A DNA stretch of 64,000 bases from the NCBI GenBank assembly GCA_036426205.1, contig CM071574.1, positions 14,048,130 to 14,112,129 of the forward strand, written 5' to 3'. The first letter of the stretch is position 1. The number at the start of each line of letters is the position of its first letter. Positions 21,781 to 33,159 of the stretch are shown one piece after another. Origin of the DNA: Ascaphus truei (taxonomy: Eukaryota > Chordata > Amphibia > Anura > Ascaphidae). The notes below the pieces were generated by a model. That model ran no database searches. It was not told where the DNA came from and was given only the letters and a program-made list of their open reading frames with translations. Made by a program: the position numbers and the translations under genes.

Positions 21781-21875
21781 CATTTAGCCGGTTGCTCAAA
21801 GTTTCTATTTCATTTAGCCGGCCTGCTCATGGCACATATTTCATTTAGCCGGCCTGCTCATAGCACACTCGTTAC
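21781..21875. repeat. Tandem repeat, 30-31 bp unit, three copies
   Basis: The unit beginning catttagccgg, followed by a tgctca motif, starts at 21781, 21811 and 21842. The second and third units are nearly identical and the first is diverged. Confidence 0.8.
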
Positions 21876-21959
21876 TGGCAGGTTTCTCACAGCACATACA
21901 GTAAGTAAATCCACTTGTTTCTTTAAAGATTTGCATTTTTAAGGACACTGATCTTCCCT

Positions 21960-22130
21960 GTTGAAACCTGTAATTCTCCAGCTTCCTTTACTTCTTGACA
22001 AAGTGCTTTGCACGAAACGCGTTGAAGGGTTGCGCCCCTCTTTTTTATGCCTTGCCAATAAAGAAAGTTTTTGCCAGACCTGTTCTCTGTTGGATGCTGT
22101 GCGCTACACACCTACATCTCTGGACTTCTT
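21960..22130 (+). mobile_element. Penelope-like 3' module with hammerhead-type motif
   Basis: A hammerhead-like motif is followed by gttgaagggttgcgcccctc, then gccaataaagaaag with an AATAAA signal, the order seen downstream of the motif in other copies here. No coding sequence is attached. Confidence 0.45.
21994..22024 (+). ncRNA. Hammerhead ribozyme-like motif
   Basis: CTTGACA core variant, a perfect 4-bp stem II (GTGC, TTT, GCAC) that abuts GAAAC, then GCGTTG. The second half is canonical; the first core has substitutions. Confidence 0.5.
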
Positions 22131-22393
22131 TAAAGGACACTTCCCTGCTCTGGAAAACAATAAAGGGGACTCCTACTTCAACTTACGATTATTTACAATT
22201 GAGACCCTTCCCTGGTCTCTCCTCCCAGGATCTGACAGTGGGACTATGTTTTCCTCCTATAAATCACCTCTCTCACTCCCTGTCTCTAAGCAGAAATGGT
22301 GCAGAGCTACACCTCTGCCTGGTTATTGGCAAACACCTTATCTAAAGAGGCAGGTATTTAGTATCTAACCCCTTAAACCTAGTTAGTGGAAGA

Positions 22394-22488
22394 CTGAGCC
22401 ACAGATTGAGCCACCTGTGCTGAAGCAGGGATATCCTGAAAACCTGACATGCTGGTGACCCTTTGAGGAATGAAGTTGCCTAACCCTG
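22394..22488. mobile_element. hAT-type MITE (family B), right half
   Basis: From gactgagccacagattgag through tgaagcagggatatcctgaa to the ccctg end. The left half is missing. Confidence 0.7.
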
Positions 22489-22499
22489 CTCTTGGGCCT

Positions 22500-23910
22500 A
22501 ATTTTGTTTTAGCAGTTAAATATATATTCAATTATGAAAGCAAACATTAAAATGTTGAGAGAGTGTGTTTTCTCTTCGTTCTCACTTAACAGCAGGGATA
22601 TGTCGTGCAAAGTGTGATTTTGTAAAAAGAAGAAGATATATGTTAATAGATAGATATCAGACATTCCCATTTTCAAAGCAATTAAATGTTATCCTTTAAT
22701 GCTATCCTAATACTTTACTAGAAGTTACGGTAACTAATAAGCCCTTGGGGTGCTGTCAATAATAACCCAATAAAATCAATAAGGATAAACAAAAGTCATA
22801 AAAAGGATTTTTTTTTTTTAAATCTAAACCAGCTGTTCATTCCTAAACTTGTACACACTAGATTAGGCACAACCAGGAATGGCAGAAAAAGAGATAAATA
22901 CTCAGTTAGACCAGTATTTATTGTAGAAAACAACTGTAGTTTACTATTTCACCACTTAAGAGGAATTGTTTCCATATGCGCAACTTTTTTTGATGTTGAG
23001 ATATCTATTCACCAAGTCTAAAAATCGTTAACATGACACAGTCATTCACATTTCGTAATAATGAACATAGAGATCATTAATAATGTGTTCATGATTCAGA
23101 TCACTTTGTTATCAGCCGACATGGACACTTCGTTTTTACAGAGATAGGGGGAGAGAGTGACAGTTGATCCCCTGTCTCTTGAACTTTTCATGTGCTGCCG
23201 TCATAGTTAGTCCAAGAAGAAATTCCATTCCGTTTTCATTCAAATAGATCATTGTGGAATAATATAGAAGTTTTCATTTTGGAGATACTGTATGTTATTT
23301 TAAAAGGTGATTTTTTACAGCCCTGTAAAATGGCCACTATTGGGATTTTGGTGACATTTTTTTGTATAACTGAGCCTTGTGTGGTTATCATTGTAACCTT
23401 ACTCTAGTTATATATGAGAATTTACTTAAAAATTAAATATCAGAATTATTTCTATTAAAATATAATGATTTTTTCATAATGTTTAACAATCTTTGAGGTT
23501 TCAGGTCTCTGGCACCATCCTGAAAGTGACCTATTCCTTACAAAAAAATGAAAATGGTGCCGCACTCAGGGAGAGAGAGGCACCAAAATGTAATAATTAG
23601 TCTCTCCATGCGCCCTTCTATATGTGTGTGTGACTCATTATCTCTTGTGTCTGTGTTTCTCTATGTGCTCCCTTGATAAGCATAATGGGGACCCCAAACT
23701 AGTGTCTCGCCTAATGCCAAATATAACCTTAATCCAACTCTGCTGCCTATCTAGAAAATATATGCATTCCCTGATAAATGTATAGGTTTGTACCGAAATG
23801 TTAATTATGATGCATTGAATAAACAATGTTTTAGTGGTGTGTCCAGTGTGGTTAACTGGGTTTAAACATTTCTGGATTGAGGGTTTCTCTTTATATTTTT
23901 AAGGTAGAGT
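22500..23910. other. Anonymous AT-rich DNA
   Basis: No gene or clear transposon. Short frames (for example 23638-23826) show no motif. Confidence 0.45.
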
Positions 23911-23914
23911 TAAC

Positions 23915-24345
23915 TATGTGTGTGCTTCCGTAACATTGCCAAGATACCTACCCTACCACATGCAGCACTTATCACCTGAGATCAGACTCCAAAAGACTGT
24001 TCATGGTCCCAAGGCTCAACAAAGTATCCGGCCGCTCCTCCTTCTCTTACCGTGCACCCCAAAACTGGAACAACCTACCAAAGACTCTCACATCCACCAC
24101 CAGTTTAAGTTCTTTCAAATCTAAGGCTGTCTCACATTTTAATCTGGTCTGTAACTGTTTCATACGCCCATAATATATATTTTCTTTAAATGTGCACGCA
24201 ATGTCTTGTTCATTTATGTAACTGTATTTGTAACCATGTATTATTTGTTTTACTCTGTGCCCAGGATATACTTGAAAATGAGAGGTAACTCTTAATGTAT
24301 TACTTCCTGGTAAAATATTTTATAAATAAATAAATAAAGATACAC
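23915..24345 (+). mobile_element. CR1/L2-group LINE 3' end
   Basis: The coding end runs from YHMQHLSPEIRLQ through GPKAQQSIRP to HHQFKFFQI, matching 41320-41490 of the larger copy. It is followed by the same non-coding tail (cttcctggtaaaatatttta) and an ATAA-type simple tail to 24345. Severely 5'-truncated. Confidence 0.85.
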
Positions 24346-24690
24346 CCTTTCCTCTCTCAATCTACTGCTAAACCTGTAATGCATGACCTTATCCTATTGT
24401 AACATAATGCTAGCAGGCCCCCCTGCCTCACAACATTCTGCTTTGCAATCTATCCAAACTTCTGCAGCTAGAATAATTTCACTCTCTCCCAGAACATGAC
24501 TTGCCCATGCCTGGAGCTGGAACCCTCTACCATTCCCAATAAACACACCATACAACTTCTTCAGGGAAATTACCGGCCACCGCTTTATTTATCACAACAG
24601 ATAAATATCTCATATTTATCCCCAATGATGGCCCCAACAGATTGCTCCATCCACATCTACTGGAGCTCGAGGGATATCTGTTATACAGAC
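24346..24690 (+). pseudogene. Decayed L2-like LINE segment
   Basis: Fragments such as HPFLSQSTAKPV parallel RPFLCCSTAKTL of the next copy, but stops and frame changes are frequent. It lies just before the better preserved L2-like copy on the same strand. Confidence 0.45.
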
Positions 24691-25765
24691 CAAAGTTTCT
24701 GAATGCCTCTCTGGAAAATCATCCTGGATGGCCCTCCGCCGACTGAAACTTAACATGGCAAAAACAGAGCTCCTTATACTTCCTCCCAAACCTGGCCCTA
24801 CTACCTCCTTCCACATTACTATTGGAAATACGATAATTCACCCAGTAGCCCAAGCACGCTGCCTAGGGGTTACACTTGATTCCTCTCTCGCATTCTCCTC
24901 TCATATTCAAAACGTTTCTAAAACTTGTCGCTTTTTCCTCCACAGTATCACAAAGATACGCCCTTTCCTCTGTTGCTCGACTGCTAAAACTCTGACTCAG
25001 GCCCTCATTCTCTCATGTCTCGATTACTGCAACCTCCTGCTGTCCGGCCTTCCTGCCTCTCACCTGTCTCCCCTACAATCTATCCTAAACGCTGCTGCCA
25101 GAATCACTCTACTCTTTCCTAAATCTGTCTCCGTATCTCCCCTCCTGAAATCCCTCTCCTGGCTTCCGATCAAATCCCGTATCTCACACTCAATTCTCCT
25201 CCTCACTTTTAAAGCTTTACATTCTTCTGCCCCTCCTTACATCTCAGCCCTAATTTCTCGCTATGCACCATCCAGACTCTAGCGTTCTTCTCAAGGATGT
25301 CTTCTTTCTACCCCCTTTGTATCTAAAGCTGTCTCCCGCCTAAAACCTTTCTCACTTTCTGCCCCGCACCTCTGGAATGCCCATCCCCTCAATACCCAAC
25401 TAGCACCCTCTCTATCCACCTTTAAGACCCACCTTAAGACACATCTGCTTAAGGATGCATATGAATAGCACTGGATAATCCTGGACACATGATACATAAA
25501 GCTTGGCCCCCTGCAGACGCACTTACTAGAATTCCCTCCTACTGTCTCTGTACGTTCTCCCTACCTACCAATTCGATTGTAAGCTCCTCGGAGCAGGGAC
25601 TCCTCTTCCTTAATGTTACTTTTATGTCTGAAGCACTTATTCCCATGACCTGATTTATATTATTTGGTATTTATATGATATGTATTACTACTGTGAAGCG
25701 TTATGTACATTTGTGGCGCTACTGTATATAAATAAAGACATACAATACAATATCTTCAGCTCGTG
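24690..25765 (+). mobile_element. L2-like LINE, 5'-truncated, with 3' UTR and tail
   Basis: C-terminal RT region of an L2-clade ORF2. From 24728 it reads LKLNMAKTELLIL, then LGVTLDSSLAFSSHI, LSCLDYCNLLLSGLP, LNAAARITLLF and LSWLPIKSRI in one frame to 25282. A frame change follows, then APHLWN and THLLKDAYE near 25440. The 3' UTR contains gattgtaagctcctcggagc and the element ends in a tataaataaagacatacaa-type tail at about 25760. The catalytic palm is absent, so it cannot move by itself. The order and wording of these blocks are typical of L2. Confidence 0.85.
24728..25282 (+). pseudogene. L2-like ORF2 C-terminal fragment
   Basis: A 184-codon open frame covers the end of the reverse transcriptase palm and the thumb of an L2-type LINE polymerase. 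LDYCNLLLSGLP (about residues 98-109) and the AAARI block are hallmark C-terminal motifs of the L2 and CR1 families. The true protein would start about 700 residues upstream, and the ATG here is internal. The frame ends at a stop within the conserved SRYAPSRLLRS block; downstream protein continues in another frame. Confidence 0.8.
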
Positions 25766-26240
25766 CTCATTTAACCATTCATTACCTTAGTCTGAATGCA
25801 CAGAACCCCTACATCGGAAAGTCACTACAGCAACCAAGCCTAGACTGAAATGGTACCAACTTCCCCAAATTCCATCTGGAATGTCACCACCATTTCGGCC
25901 GCAACAGTCTGGAATGGTATCGCCTTCTCCAAGTGAAATACTTCTGAGGTCTGAGACCTTCCTCCTGAAGCCAATACTGACTGAGTCCCCCTCCCAGAGT
26001 AAAATTACTCCCGCCAACACATACCCCAAGCTGAGGCAAAAACAGAGTAGAATCACGATCTTTATTTCCAATTGTAGACATCCCTTATGCCTGAAGCCAG
26101 GGTGGTTGAGATTTCGCTCATGTAGATCCTAGAAGACAGAGGAAGCAAGGATCCCTCCCACTTGTCCTAAGTACTCCTTACTTAACCCCTCCCTCTGGTA
26201 TTACATCACAGCACTTTAGGGGAGGGGCCCCTTGGACTTA
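25766..26240. other. Anonymous DNA between LINE fragments
   Basis: Mutually overlapping chance frames on both strands, with no motif. It may be decayed 5' sequence of the following LINE fragment. Confidence 0.4.
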
Positions 26241-27140
26241 AGTCATGCCGCCCATTCCTTACAATTCCACGGCTTTCTGTCTCTGCTCATCTCCTCCTTA
26301 ATTCCCTCTCCTGGCTTCCCATGAAGTTTCAGATCACCTACAATATTCTCCTCCTTACCTTCAAGGCTCTCCCTTCATCTGCTCCTCCCTACATATCATC
26401 TTTGATCTTTCATTATGCCCCTGCTCATCTCCTGTGCTCTGCTCATACTGTGACTGTCTCCTTTCTACCTTTTCCATCTCTACTGCTCTCTCTCGCTCAT
26501 CTTAAACATTTCCCCCCACTTCCCTTTACCTGTGGAACTCCCTGACATTCAATATATGCCAAGCATCTTCTCTCCCCATCATTAGGACTAATCTAAAAGC
26601 ACGCCTCTTAAATTAAGCATTTCAATAACCTATGGCCACTGTCCTGCACCCAGATTCGCTCCTACCAACAATTGTGGCAAAGCACTGCCATCTATGGCAA
26701 TTACTCCCTCACCTGCTGTCTCTGTATGTCTTGCTTGTCCAGAGTGCGGGTGTGTGCGTGCACGCACGTGCCCGTGAGCTTGCTGCTTGCCGAGACAGTC
26801 ACATTTGATTTTGCTGCTCGCTGATGCGCCACATGAGCCGAACCATGAGGGCAAACCAACTCCATGAAGTCACGGCCGTGCCCCCCAACACCCCTCCCCC
26901 CCTGCATGCGCAACTAACAGGACAGAAATTGCCGGAGCAAAATGAGTGCCAAGCTCGAGCCCCAGCATGCTCTCATTTACCCTGGCCGCAGCCTTACTGT
27001 AGATTGCAAGCTCTATCTAATTTTGTTTGTTGACCTTATTGTATTATAATTCTCTTTATTACATACTAGAATTGCCTGTACTGTATTTGTGAAGCACCGA
27101 GTACACTGTGGGTGCTATATAAATATTGATATACATACTG
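26240..27140 (+). mobile_element. Second L2-like LINE fragment with internal insertion
   Basis: SLSWLPMKFQITYNILLLTFKALPSSAPPYIS (26298-26400) matches the preceding copy. The 3' UTR resumes at about 27000 with tagattgcaagctctatc and ends with ggtgctatataaatattg near 27137. Between about 26730 and 26995 lies GC-rich DNA, including a GT/CA stretch, that is not part of the LINE and may be a separate insertion. Confidence 0.7.
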
Positions 27141-27448
27141 TATATTTATATTACAAATTTGTAAAACAAATGGCAAACAAAATGTAAAAATGTGTTGCTT
27201 ATTGATTTCATATATTTTATACAAACAAAAATAAACAAGATTGCTTGATATTGGCACCTAAATATTGGCCCACTCAATAAAGATTTTTAACAGAAAAAAT
27301 TATATTGAGTTGATCAAATATTTGAAAGGTGCAATCTTGTCGAGGATCGGAGTAAACTAATTCCAGAAACATTGTGAAGGTATCTGATCTTGATAATTGA
27401 TACCTTTCATACCAAATCTGACACCTAAATGTATTTTTCACTTTAGCC

Positions 27449-27631
27449 CAGGAGTGGCCAACTCCAGTCAACAAGGGCCACCAACAGGCCAAGTTTTAAG
27501 GTTATCCCTGCTTCAGCACAGTTGGTTCAATCAGTGGTTCAGTCAATGACTGAGACACCTGTCCTGAAGCAGGGATATCTGTAAAACCTGACCTGTTGGT
27601 GGCCCTTGAAGACTGGAGTTGGCCACCCCTG
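27449..27631. mobile_element. hAT-type MITE (family B), full-length
   Basis: A 183-bp palindrome with ends caggagtggccaactccag and ggagttggccacccctg. Flanks ctttagcc (27441-27448) and ctttagtg (27632-27639) match at six of eight bases. Confidence 0.85.
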
Positions 27632-28200
27632 CTTTAGTGAGGGGTTTGATTTCCTCTGACCATTCCCTTTTGAGTGATGTCACTGTGTCACTGAATCCAC
27701 GCTCCCAGCCCCTCCCCTTAACTTTATTGGTTCTCTGATAAGAACAGGGTGAGACAAGGGTAAAGAAAACACTCGATTGACAAACACTTCCCCATTCAGA
27801 GGTTCCAAAGAAATTCAACTGGCTGACTATGTGGGATTGCACCATTGTTGGGATTGACCCACTGTTCTAAAATGTGTAATCAAAATGTATACAGACTCAG
27901 CAAAGCTAGCAATCAGTTAATTAGTGTCACTATGTGTTCCAGTCACTTTGACTGGCAATAAAAATAAATAAACATTGCCAACATTGCTATACAAGGACGT
28001 AATTTTCTTTAAATAAAAAATGTAAATGTTTAGAAGTTAAAGTTTTAAAATGCAGTTTCTGGTCGTTCTTCTCTCCCCTCTTCCCTTCCTCCCTCCCTCC
28101 CTCCCTCCACCTGCAGTCTCACTTGGAAAGATTTACTGAGCAAAGAGGCCGGTTTCCCAGAAGGAAAAGGTACACTATATGACAAGATGTTCTCATTCCC

Positions 28201-28548
28201 ATGTCTTCTATCAAAGTAATCTCACATAATGTTAAAGGCATCAATAATCAATAGTCCAAAAAAGCGTAGGCTAGCATTTGATATTATAAGAGAGAGGCGG
28301 CAGATATAATACTCGTGCAGGAAACAGATTTCAGCAGGCGATCTGCTCCTAAGTACTTTCATAAACAATTCTCACTGGGTTTTCTATCTTCCGCCTCTGT
28401 CAACAAACGTGGGGTGGCAATTTTCATCAATAATAGAATCCCTTTCAAGTTAGAATTAATAAAGAGAGACAGACCAGGAAGATTTCTCTGTCTGATGGGA
28501 ATGCTTCGAGGGGGCAGATATGTTGGCAAATTTATATGCAGCAAATGA
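28201..28548 (+). pseudogene. L1-like ORF2 endonuclease domain (broken)
   Basis: The likely ORF2 start is the ATG at 28201: SSIKVISHNVKGINN is the usual beginning of an L1-type apurinic endonuclease domain. After stops, the frame resumes with ADIILVQETDF, GVAIFINNRIPF and GRFLCLMG. The motif order (SHNVKG, QET, KRGVAI) is diagnostic of the family. In-frame stops and a frame change near 28550 disable it. Confidence 0.75.
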
Positions 28549-28855
28549 AGTAAGGGACCCCTTTTTTGAAGAAAAAAAATGTCTCCCTATTTAAAACTAT
28601 AACCAAGGGTACTCTGATAGTGGGGGGGCGAGTTCAGTACCGTATTAAATGCTAAAATGGATAGGGCTGGTACTGGAGGGGCAACCATCCAGAACTAGGA
28701 TACCTGAAGTACAACTAGTGGACATATGGAGAACCCTCTACCAGGGACTATATATTTTTTTCTGATCCCCATAAACCCTAGTCCTGTATCTACCTGTATC
28801 TACCTTCTTACATCTCCAATATCACTTGGTCAGATCACGCTATGATTGACATCAC

Positions 28856-29526
28856 TGTGACAGTAGGGGTAAATATGACTGTGTTTAAAAATTCAAGTAC
28901 TGCATTACCCCTATCTGTCAATAATGCAGTTGTATTATGTTGTGTATGTATATCTATGTTCTATGTCTTAGCCTGGTTCCAGCATTTCAGGGACCAGGAA
29001 TAATTTTGTTTCAGGAGAAATGTTGTAAAAACTGTCTGTGACTTTTCACTGTAACATTTTTCATGTAACTAATGTTATGTTGCATTTCAACCCACCAATC
29101 AGGGGCTGGGCACGTTGACAGCACCTGGCCTTGATTGTTGCAATGTTGGGGCATAAGGTATAAAAAGGTGGGGAGACCCTAGTTAGCTGAAGGAGTTGCA
29201 GTAGCTGTTAAATTGGGCTTTTAGCTGCAGCTCAAGTTTGTTGTACCTGTGGGGATTCCAGCTGCTGAGTCAACTCTAGTGCTGGTACCAGGCCTGGAGT
29301 GCTGTTCCAGAGACACTGCAGAGAAGAAGAACAGGGAAAATCTCTGCAAGGAGGTCCCTACAACTAGTTCTGCAGGGTTTCCCCAGTTTTCCCCGGCTGG
29401 GTATGTGTTGTCTGTTTATCTGTTTAGTTGTGGATGTTTCTCTTTCCAATAAATTAATTTTATAAACTCTTGTGTTTCTGTCTCGCGAGTTGATCACTGG
29501 TGTGATAGTCCTGGTCTCCCATAACA
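28856..29526 (+). mobile_element. Solo LTR with 5-bp target duplication
   Basis: The 671-bp element starts TGT and ends ACA and is flanked by atcac at 28851-28855 and 29527-29531. Removing it and one atcac restores the L1-like sequence, which continues in register. It has the ordered signals of an LTR: a CCAAT box at 29095-29099, TATAAAAA at 29159-29166 and AATAAA at 29448-29453. No internal genes are attached, so it is a product of LTR recombination. The parent could be a retrovirus-like or Gypsy-type element. Confidence 0.85.
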
Positions 29527-29531
29527 ATCAC

Positions 29532-31205
29532 GTTCCCCAGATTTTCCCTCCTCCTCCCCCAGTGGTATCAGTAGGAGAGAGAGCCATGTTGGCCACAGCC
29601 TGAACAAATAATTACTATGTGCCCCAGAGGTATCACTCCAGTTGGACAACAAACTACATTTCTTTTTCAGAACCAACTGCTCCCAAGAAATTCCTCTCAC
29701 CACTACAGTACAGAATATGGGAAGCACATAAGGCAGTCATAGAGGGGCCTTATATATGAAAAAATACAGGATCCATTGCATTAATGATAAGCCAAGCTAA
29801 GCCGACTAGTGGGGAAACATAAGGACAACCACTCTGCACCACACTAAGCAGATTTAATGAAAATTAGAGGGGGAACTCAATCTCTATTTGAGCTATACGA
29901 CGGAGCAGGCTATGCGTTGGTCATCCCAGAAGTTTTACAAACGGGGTAACAAAGCATATACAATGTTAGCCAGAAAATTGAGGGACACTTTCTCTATGCA
30001 CAATATTCATGCCATTAGGTTGGCAAATGGTTCTCTGATGCATGATACGGCAACTATCATCAAACAATTCCAATTGTTTTATCAAAAACTATATGGTTGG
30101 ATAAAGGTCGACCCTAGGATAGGCACTCCCACTAAGCTTAATGAACCTATCAATAGCGGAAAGGAAGCAGCAGCAATCAAGAAGCTCAAGAGCTCCAAAT
30201 TATCCAATCCAGATGAGTTCTCTAATGTCTGCTCTAAAAATGTTGCAGAGGTCTTAAACCACATCCCGTGTCCATGTTCAACATTGTTGATCTTAAAAAA
30301 AAGGCACAGATCCTACTAACTGCTCTAGCTATAGCCCCCATTCTATTAATTAATACGATATCAAACTGTATGCCAAGATACTGGCCAATCATTTGAATGA
30401 ATTTATGCTAATTCTGGTGAACCACGATCAGACGGGATTATCCCCTTGAGGTATGCCCCGTTAATGTCAGAAAAACAGTCAACATAATTCCCAAAACTCA
30501 GTCTACTAAGACCCCCTGTATGCTACTTTCCCTGGATGCTGAGAAGGCTTTTAATAGGCTAGAATTAGGATATTTCTTCAAAGTGCTCCAAAGCTTTGTC
30601 TTTTGAGGAAATTACTGCATAGGAAAACGGGGTCTATACCAATCTCCAAATGCCAAGATTCAGAGGTCTAGGTTATTATATGAAATAGTGTCCATAGTCA
30701 ACTGGTCTATCCCCTCTTCTGTTTGCCCTTTCTATCCAACCACTTGTGGCCTCTATCAGATTGAACCTGAACATGACAGGTATCAAAATAGGAAGTAGGG
30801 ATTATAAAAAGTCCCTCTTTGCGGACAATATCCTGATGACGATATCTACGCCTCTCACCTCCCTGTCCAACTTATTTCAACCCCTCAACAAATTCTATGT
30901 GATCTCATGTTTCAAAATCAACAAGCTAAATCGATGGCCCTGAACATTAATCTCTCGGATAGCCTACTCAAACTTCTCACCATCAATTTCCATTGCTACT
31001 AGTGTAAAGGGTTCCTCTCCTATCTAGGAATTAATCTTAGCTGATCATACAGTATGAAACATTATACATAGCCAACTATCCCAAACTAATGAGACTCTTG
31101 ATGGACAATCTAGAATCATGGGAGAAATACAGTATCTCCTGGATAGGCAGAACAGCCTCTGTGAAGATGAACCTTCTTCCAAGGTTGATATATTTATTTA
31201 GCATT
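29532..31205 (+). pseudogene. L1-like ORF2 linker and reverse transcriptase (broken)
   Basis: Recognisable blocks in order: RIWEAHKAVIEGPYI near 29710, FYKRGNKAYTMLARKL and IHAIRLANGSLMHD (29930-30040), LSLDAEKAFNRLE near 30530 (motif A), and SLFADNILMTISTPLTSL near 30820, where the catalytic YADD has become FADN. KYSISWIGRTASVKMNLLPRLIYLF follows at 31130-31200. The second catalytic aspartate is changed and several frames are broken, so the enzyme is dead. Confidence 0.75.
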
Positions 31206-31815
31206 TTTCAAAGAGTGACTCTCTTGATAAAGCACCATTTGGCGTGAAACGCATCAGAGGACCTTGTCTGTAGCATTTGCTATAATGCATCACTAAATAA
31301 AGCATTTTTATTTTTAAGCCAGCCTCCAGCCCTATTTTCATGCAGTGCTCAGTCATTCTCTGTTTTTTCACTCATTCATCTACCGGACTGAAGCACGCCA
31401 CTTCTGGGACCACCGCAGACCGTGTAATCGTGAGTTTTTCATCTATACTCCAATGTACTGTTTCTTTCATTGCCACTGTGTTTGTAGAGGTATTATTGAT
31501 GCTCCAGACTTATGGACCGACGGATCACCACCTAGGCACTTCAGACAGGATGAGTTCTTATAAACTGTGAGCTCATTCCTATATTGTGCTGTGTGTGTGT
31601 TTCCTGTTCATTGGGGTCCCTATACATGACTTTATTGTGAGCCCTATACCACATAGTGCATTTTGGATGGATTTCTTTTATTACTAATGGCCCTGGACAC
31701 TTTATCTATATATTGCTACTATTTCCTGGATATTAGAAGCACAATTATTGGGATTTGTTTCCCGTGCTCTGCTGATATTTATTTTGCACACTCCCAATCC
31801 CGGTGCCTAGCCGTG
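31205..31815 (+). mobile_element. Penelope-like non-coding module inserted in the L1-like thumb
   Basis: The L1-like protein is cut between LLPRLIYLF (31200) and MQECMSRLIWEGKSL (31829), which are adjacent in the younger L1 copies apart from a few residues. The inserted stretch opens with a hammerhead-like motif and an ataaagcatttttattttt signal. No clean target duplication was found, so the limits are within tens of bases. Confidence 0.55.
31223..31256 (+). ncRNA. Hammerhead ribozyme-like motif
   Basis: CTTGATA core variant, an imperfect 5-bp stem II (GCACC with GGCGT, one mismatch), then GAAACGCATCAG. It is close in form to the motif of the intact Penelope-like element at 54210-54248. Confidence 0.45.
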
Positions 31816-32900
31816 ACATAATGGTTATGCAGGAATGCATGTCTAGGCTCATATGGGAAGGTAAGAGCCTAAGGACCAGAAGCATGATTCTCCAGAGGCC
31901 CACTGCAATGGGGGACCTAGCGACCCTGAACTTGCTCAAATATTTACAAGCATCTCAATTATTTCAACTGCTTCCCAGGAACTCTCAGAAAAATACCAAA
32001 GGTTGGGTTGATGTGGAAAATGACATAAGCTTTCCCGCAAACATAGGCTTCCTATTATGGCTGGGCAAAGTAGTACATTTGTAGGTTTCTAGCAATAAAA
32101 GACTTTATTAGGTCGGGGCACACCCCCCCATGCTCAGCAACTGCAACTTACTTTGAGAATTTATATTGTTTTAGATATATGAACAAAGGGTTGATCTCAC
32201 TGATTTATCAGTTGCTTCGGAATAGAGTGCCAGCTGCCAAATATTCATATATGCTCGAATGAGAAGCAGAATTTGGTGAAGCTATGGAGATGGAGGACTT
32301 AAATGACATCTGTGTTACGGAAGTGGCATTTAGCTCTATCTGTACGGTCACCAAAGAAAATACCTATAAACTATTGTTAGGTGGCAACTAACTCCAACCA
32401 GAATGCACGCTACAATGCACCAATTCACCAATGTGCTTTCGTGGCTGTGGCCAACACGACTCTCTCTCCCACTCATGGTGAACTTGTCCAGTGATTGTGC
32501 GAGACAGGTCTTTTCTCTGCCCAATTCCGTGATAGACATGACTCCAGATTCCTGGTTAGACCTTTGGGAAGACCTTAACTGGAACTGCGGTATGCATCCT
32601 ACAAACTGATTTTACAACATTTTCTAGTAACAAGATTAAGAATAGCAGCATGCTGGAATAAACACACCATGCCAGACCTTAATGCTATAAAGTGAAGGAT
32701 ATAGCACACATTAACTATGGAAAAAATAATGGCCTATTGGAGATAAGCCACCCATAAATGTACCAAGATAAGGGGCCCCTGGATAACACAGGAGGGACGA
32801 ACATTCCTAATCTGAGGCAGCCTTTACTCTAAAGGTTTAGAAATAAGGTATAGTGAATGGGCAGAATGCCAAGGCCTCCCAGGATTTCAAAATGCATGAA
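31816..32900 (+). pseudogene. L1-like ORF2 C-terminal region (broken)
   Basis: MQECMSRLIWEGKSLRTRSM, RPTAMGDLATLNLLKYLQASQL and later segments follow the thumb and C-terminal domain order seen in the intact frame at 47719-49638. Stops separate them. The 3' UTR follows and includes a CT-rich tract at about 32920-32980. Confidence 0.65.
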
Positions 32901-33159
32901 CCCCAGTGCTAGGCTATAGCCCCTCTCCCCTCCCACCCACTCCCCCTTTTTTTTCTCTCTCTCTCTTCCTTCCCCCTTTATTATCCTATTGTTTGACGAG
33001 TGACACCAAAGTTTTGCAAATGTTGCATGAAAAATACATACAGTATCAAGAAGTATATAAATACTACTATTTAATTGTGATTCTCCCATATATTGTTTCC
33101 CTTTCTCCTTTCTGTACCCTGGAAAGTTAACAAAATAAAGAGTTATAAAAATGAATTAA

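Larger units (their letters stand above)
28140..33155 (+). mobile_element. Old L1/Tx1-like LINE, ORF2 heavily mutated, with two nested insertions
   Basis: The ORF2 order can be followed for 5 kb: endonuclease from ATG at 28201, linker, RT fingers and palm, thumb near 31140-31200 and 31815-32080, and a 3' end with aataaa near 33134. A 671-bp LTR (28856-29526) and a hammerhead-bearing segment (about 31205-31815) interrupt it. Frames are broken many times. ORF1 is not seen, so the copy seems to begin close to ORF2. Confidence 0.8.

Noticed and set aside
29249..29452. Small frame within the solo LTR
   Set aside because: Lies between the TATA and AATAAA signals of the LTR and has no homology that I recognise; LTRs rarely encode proteins.
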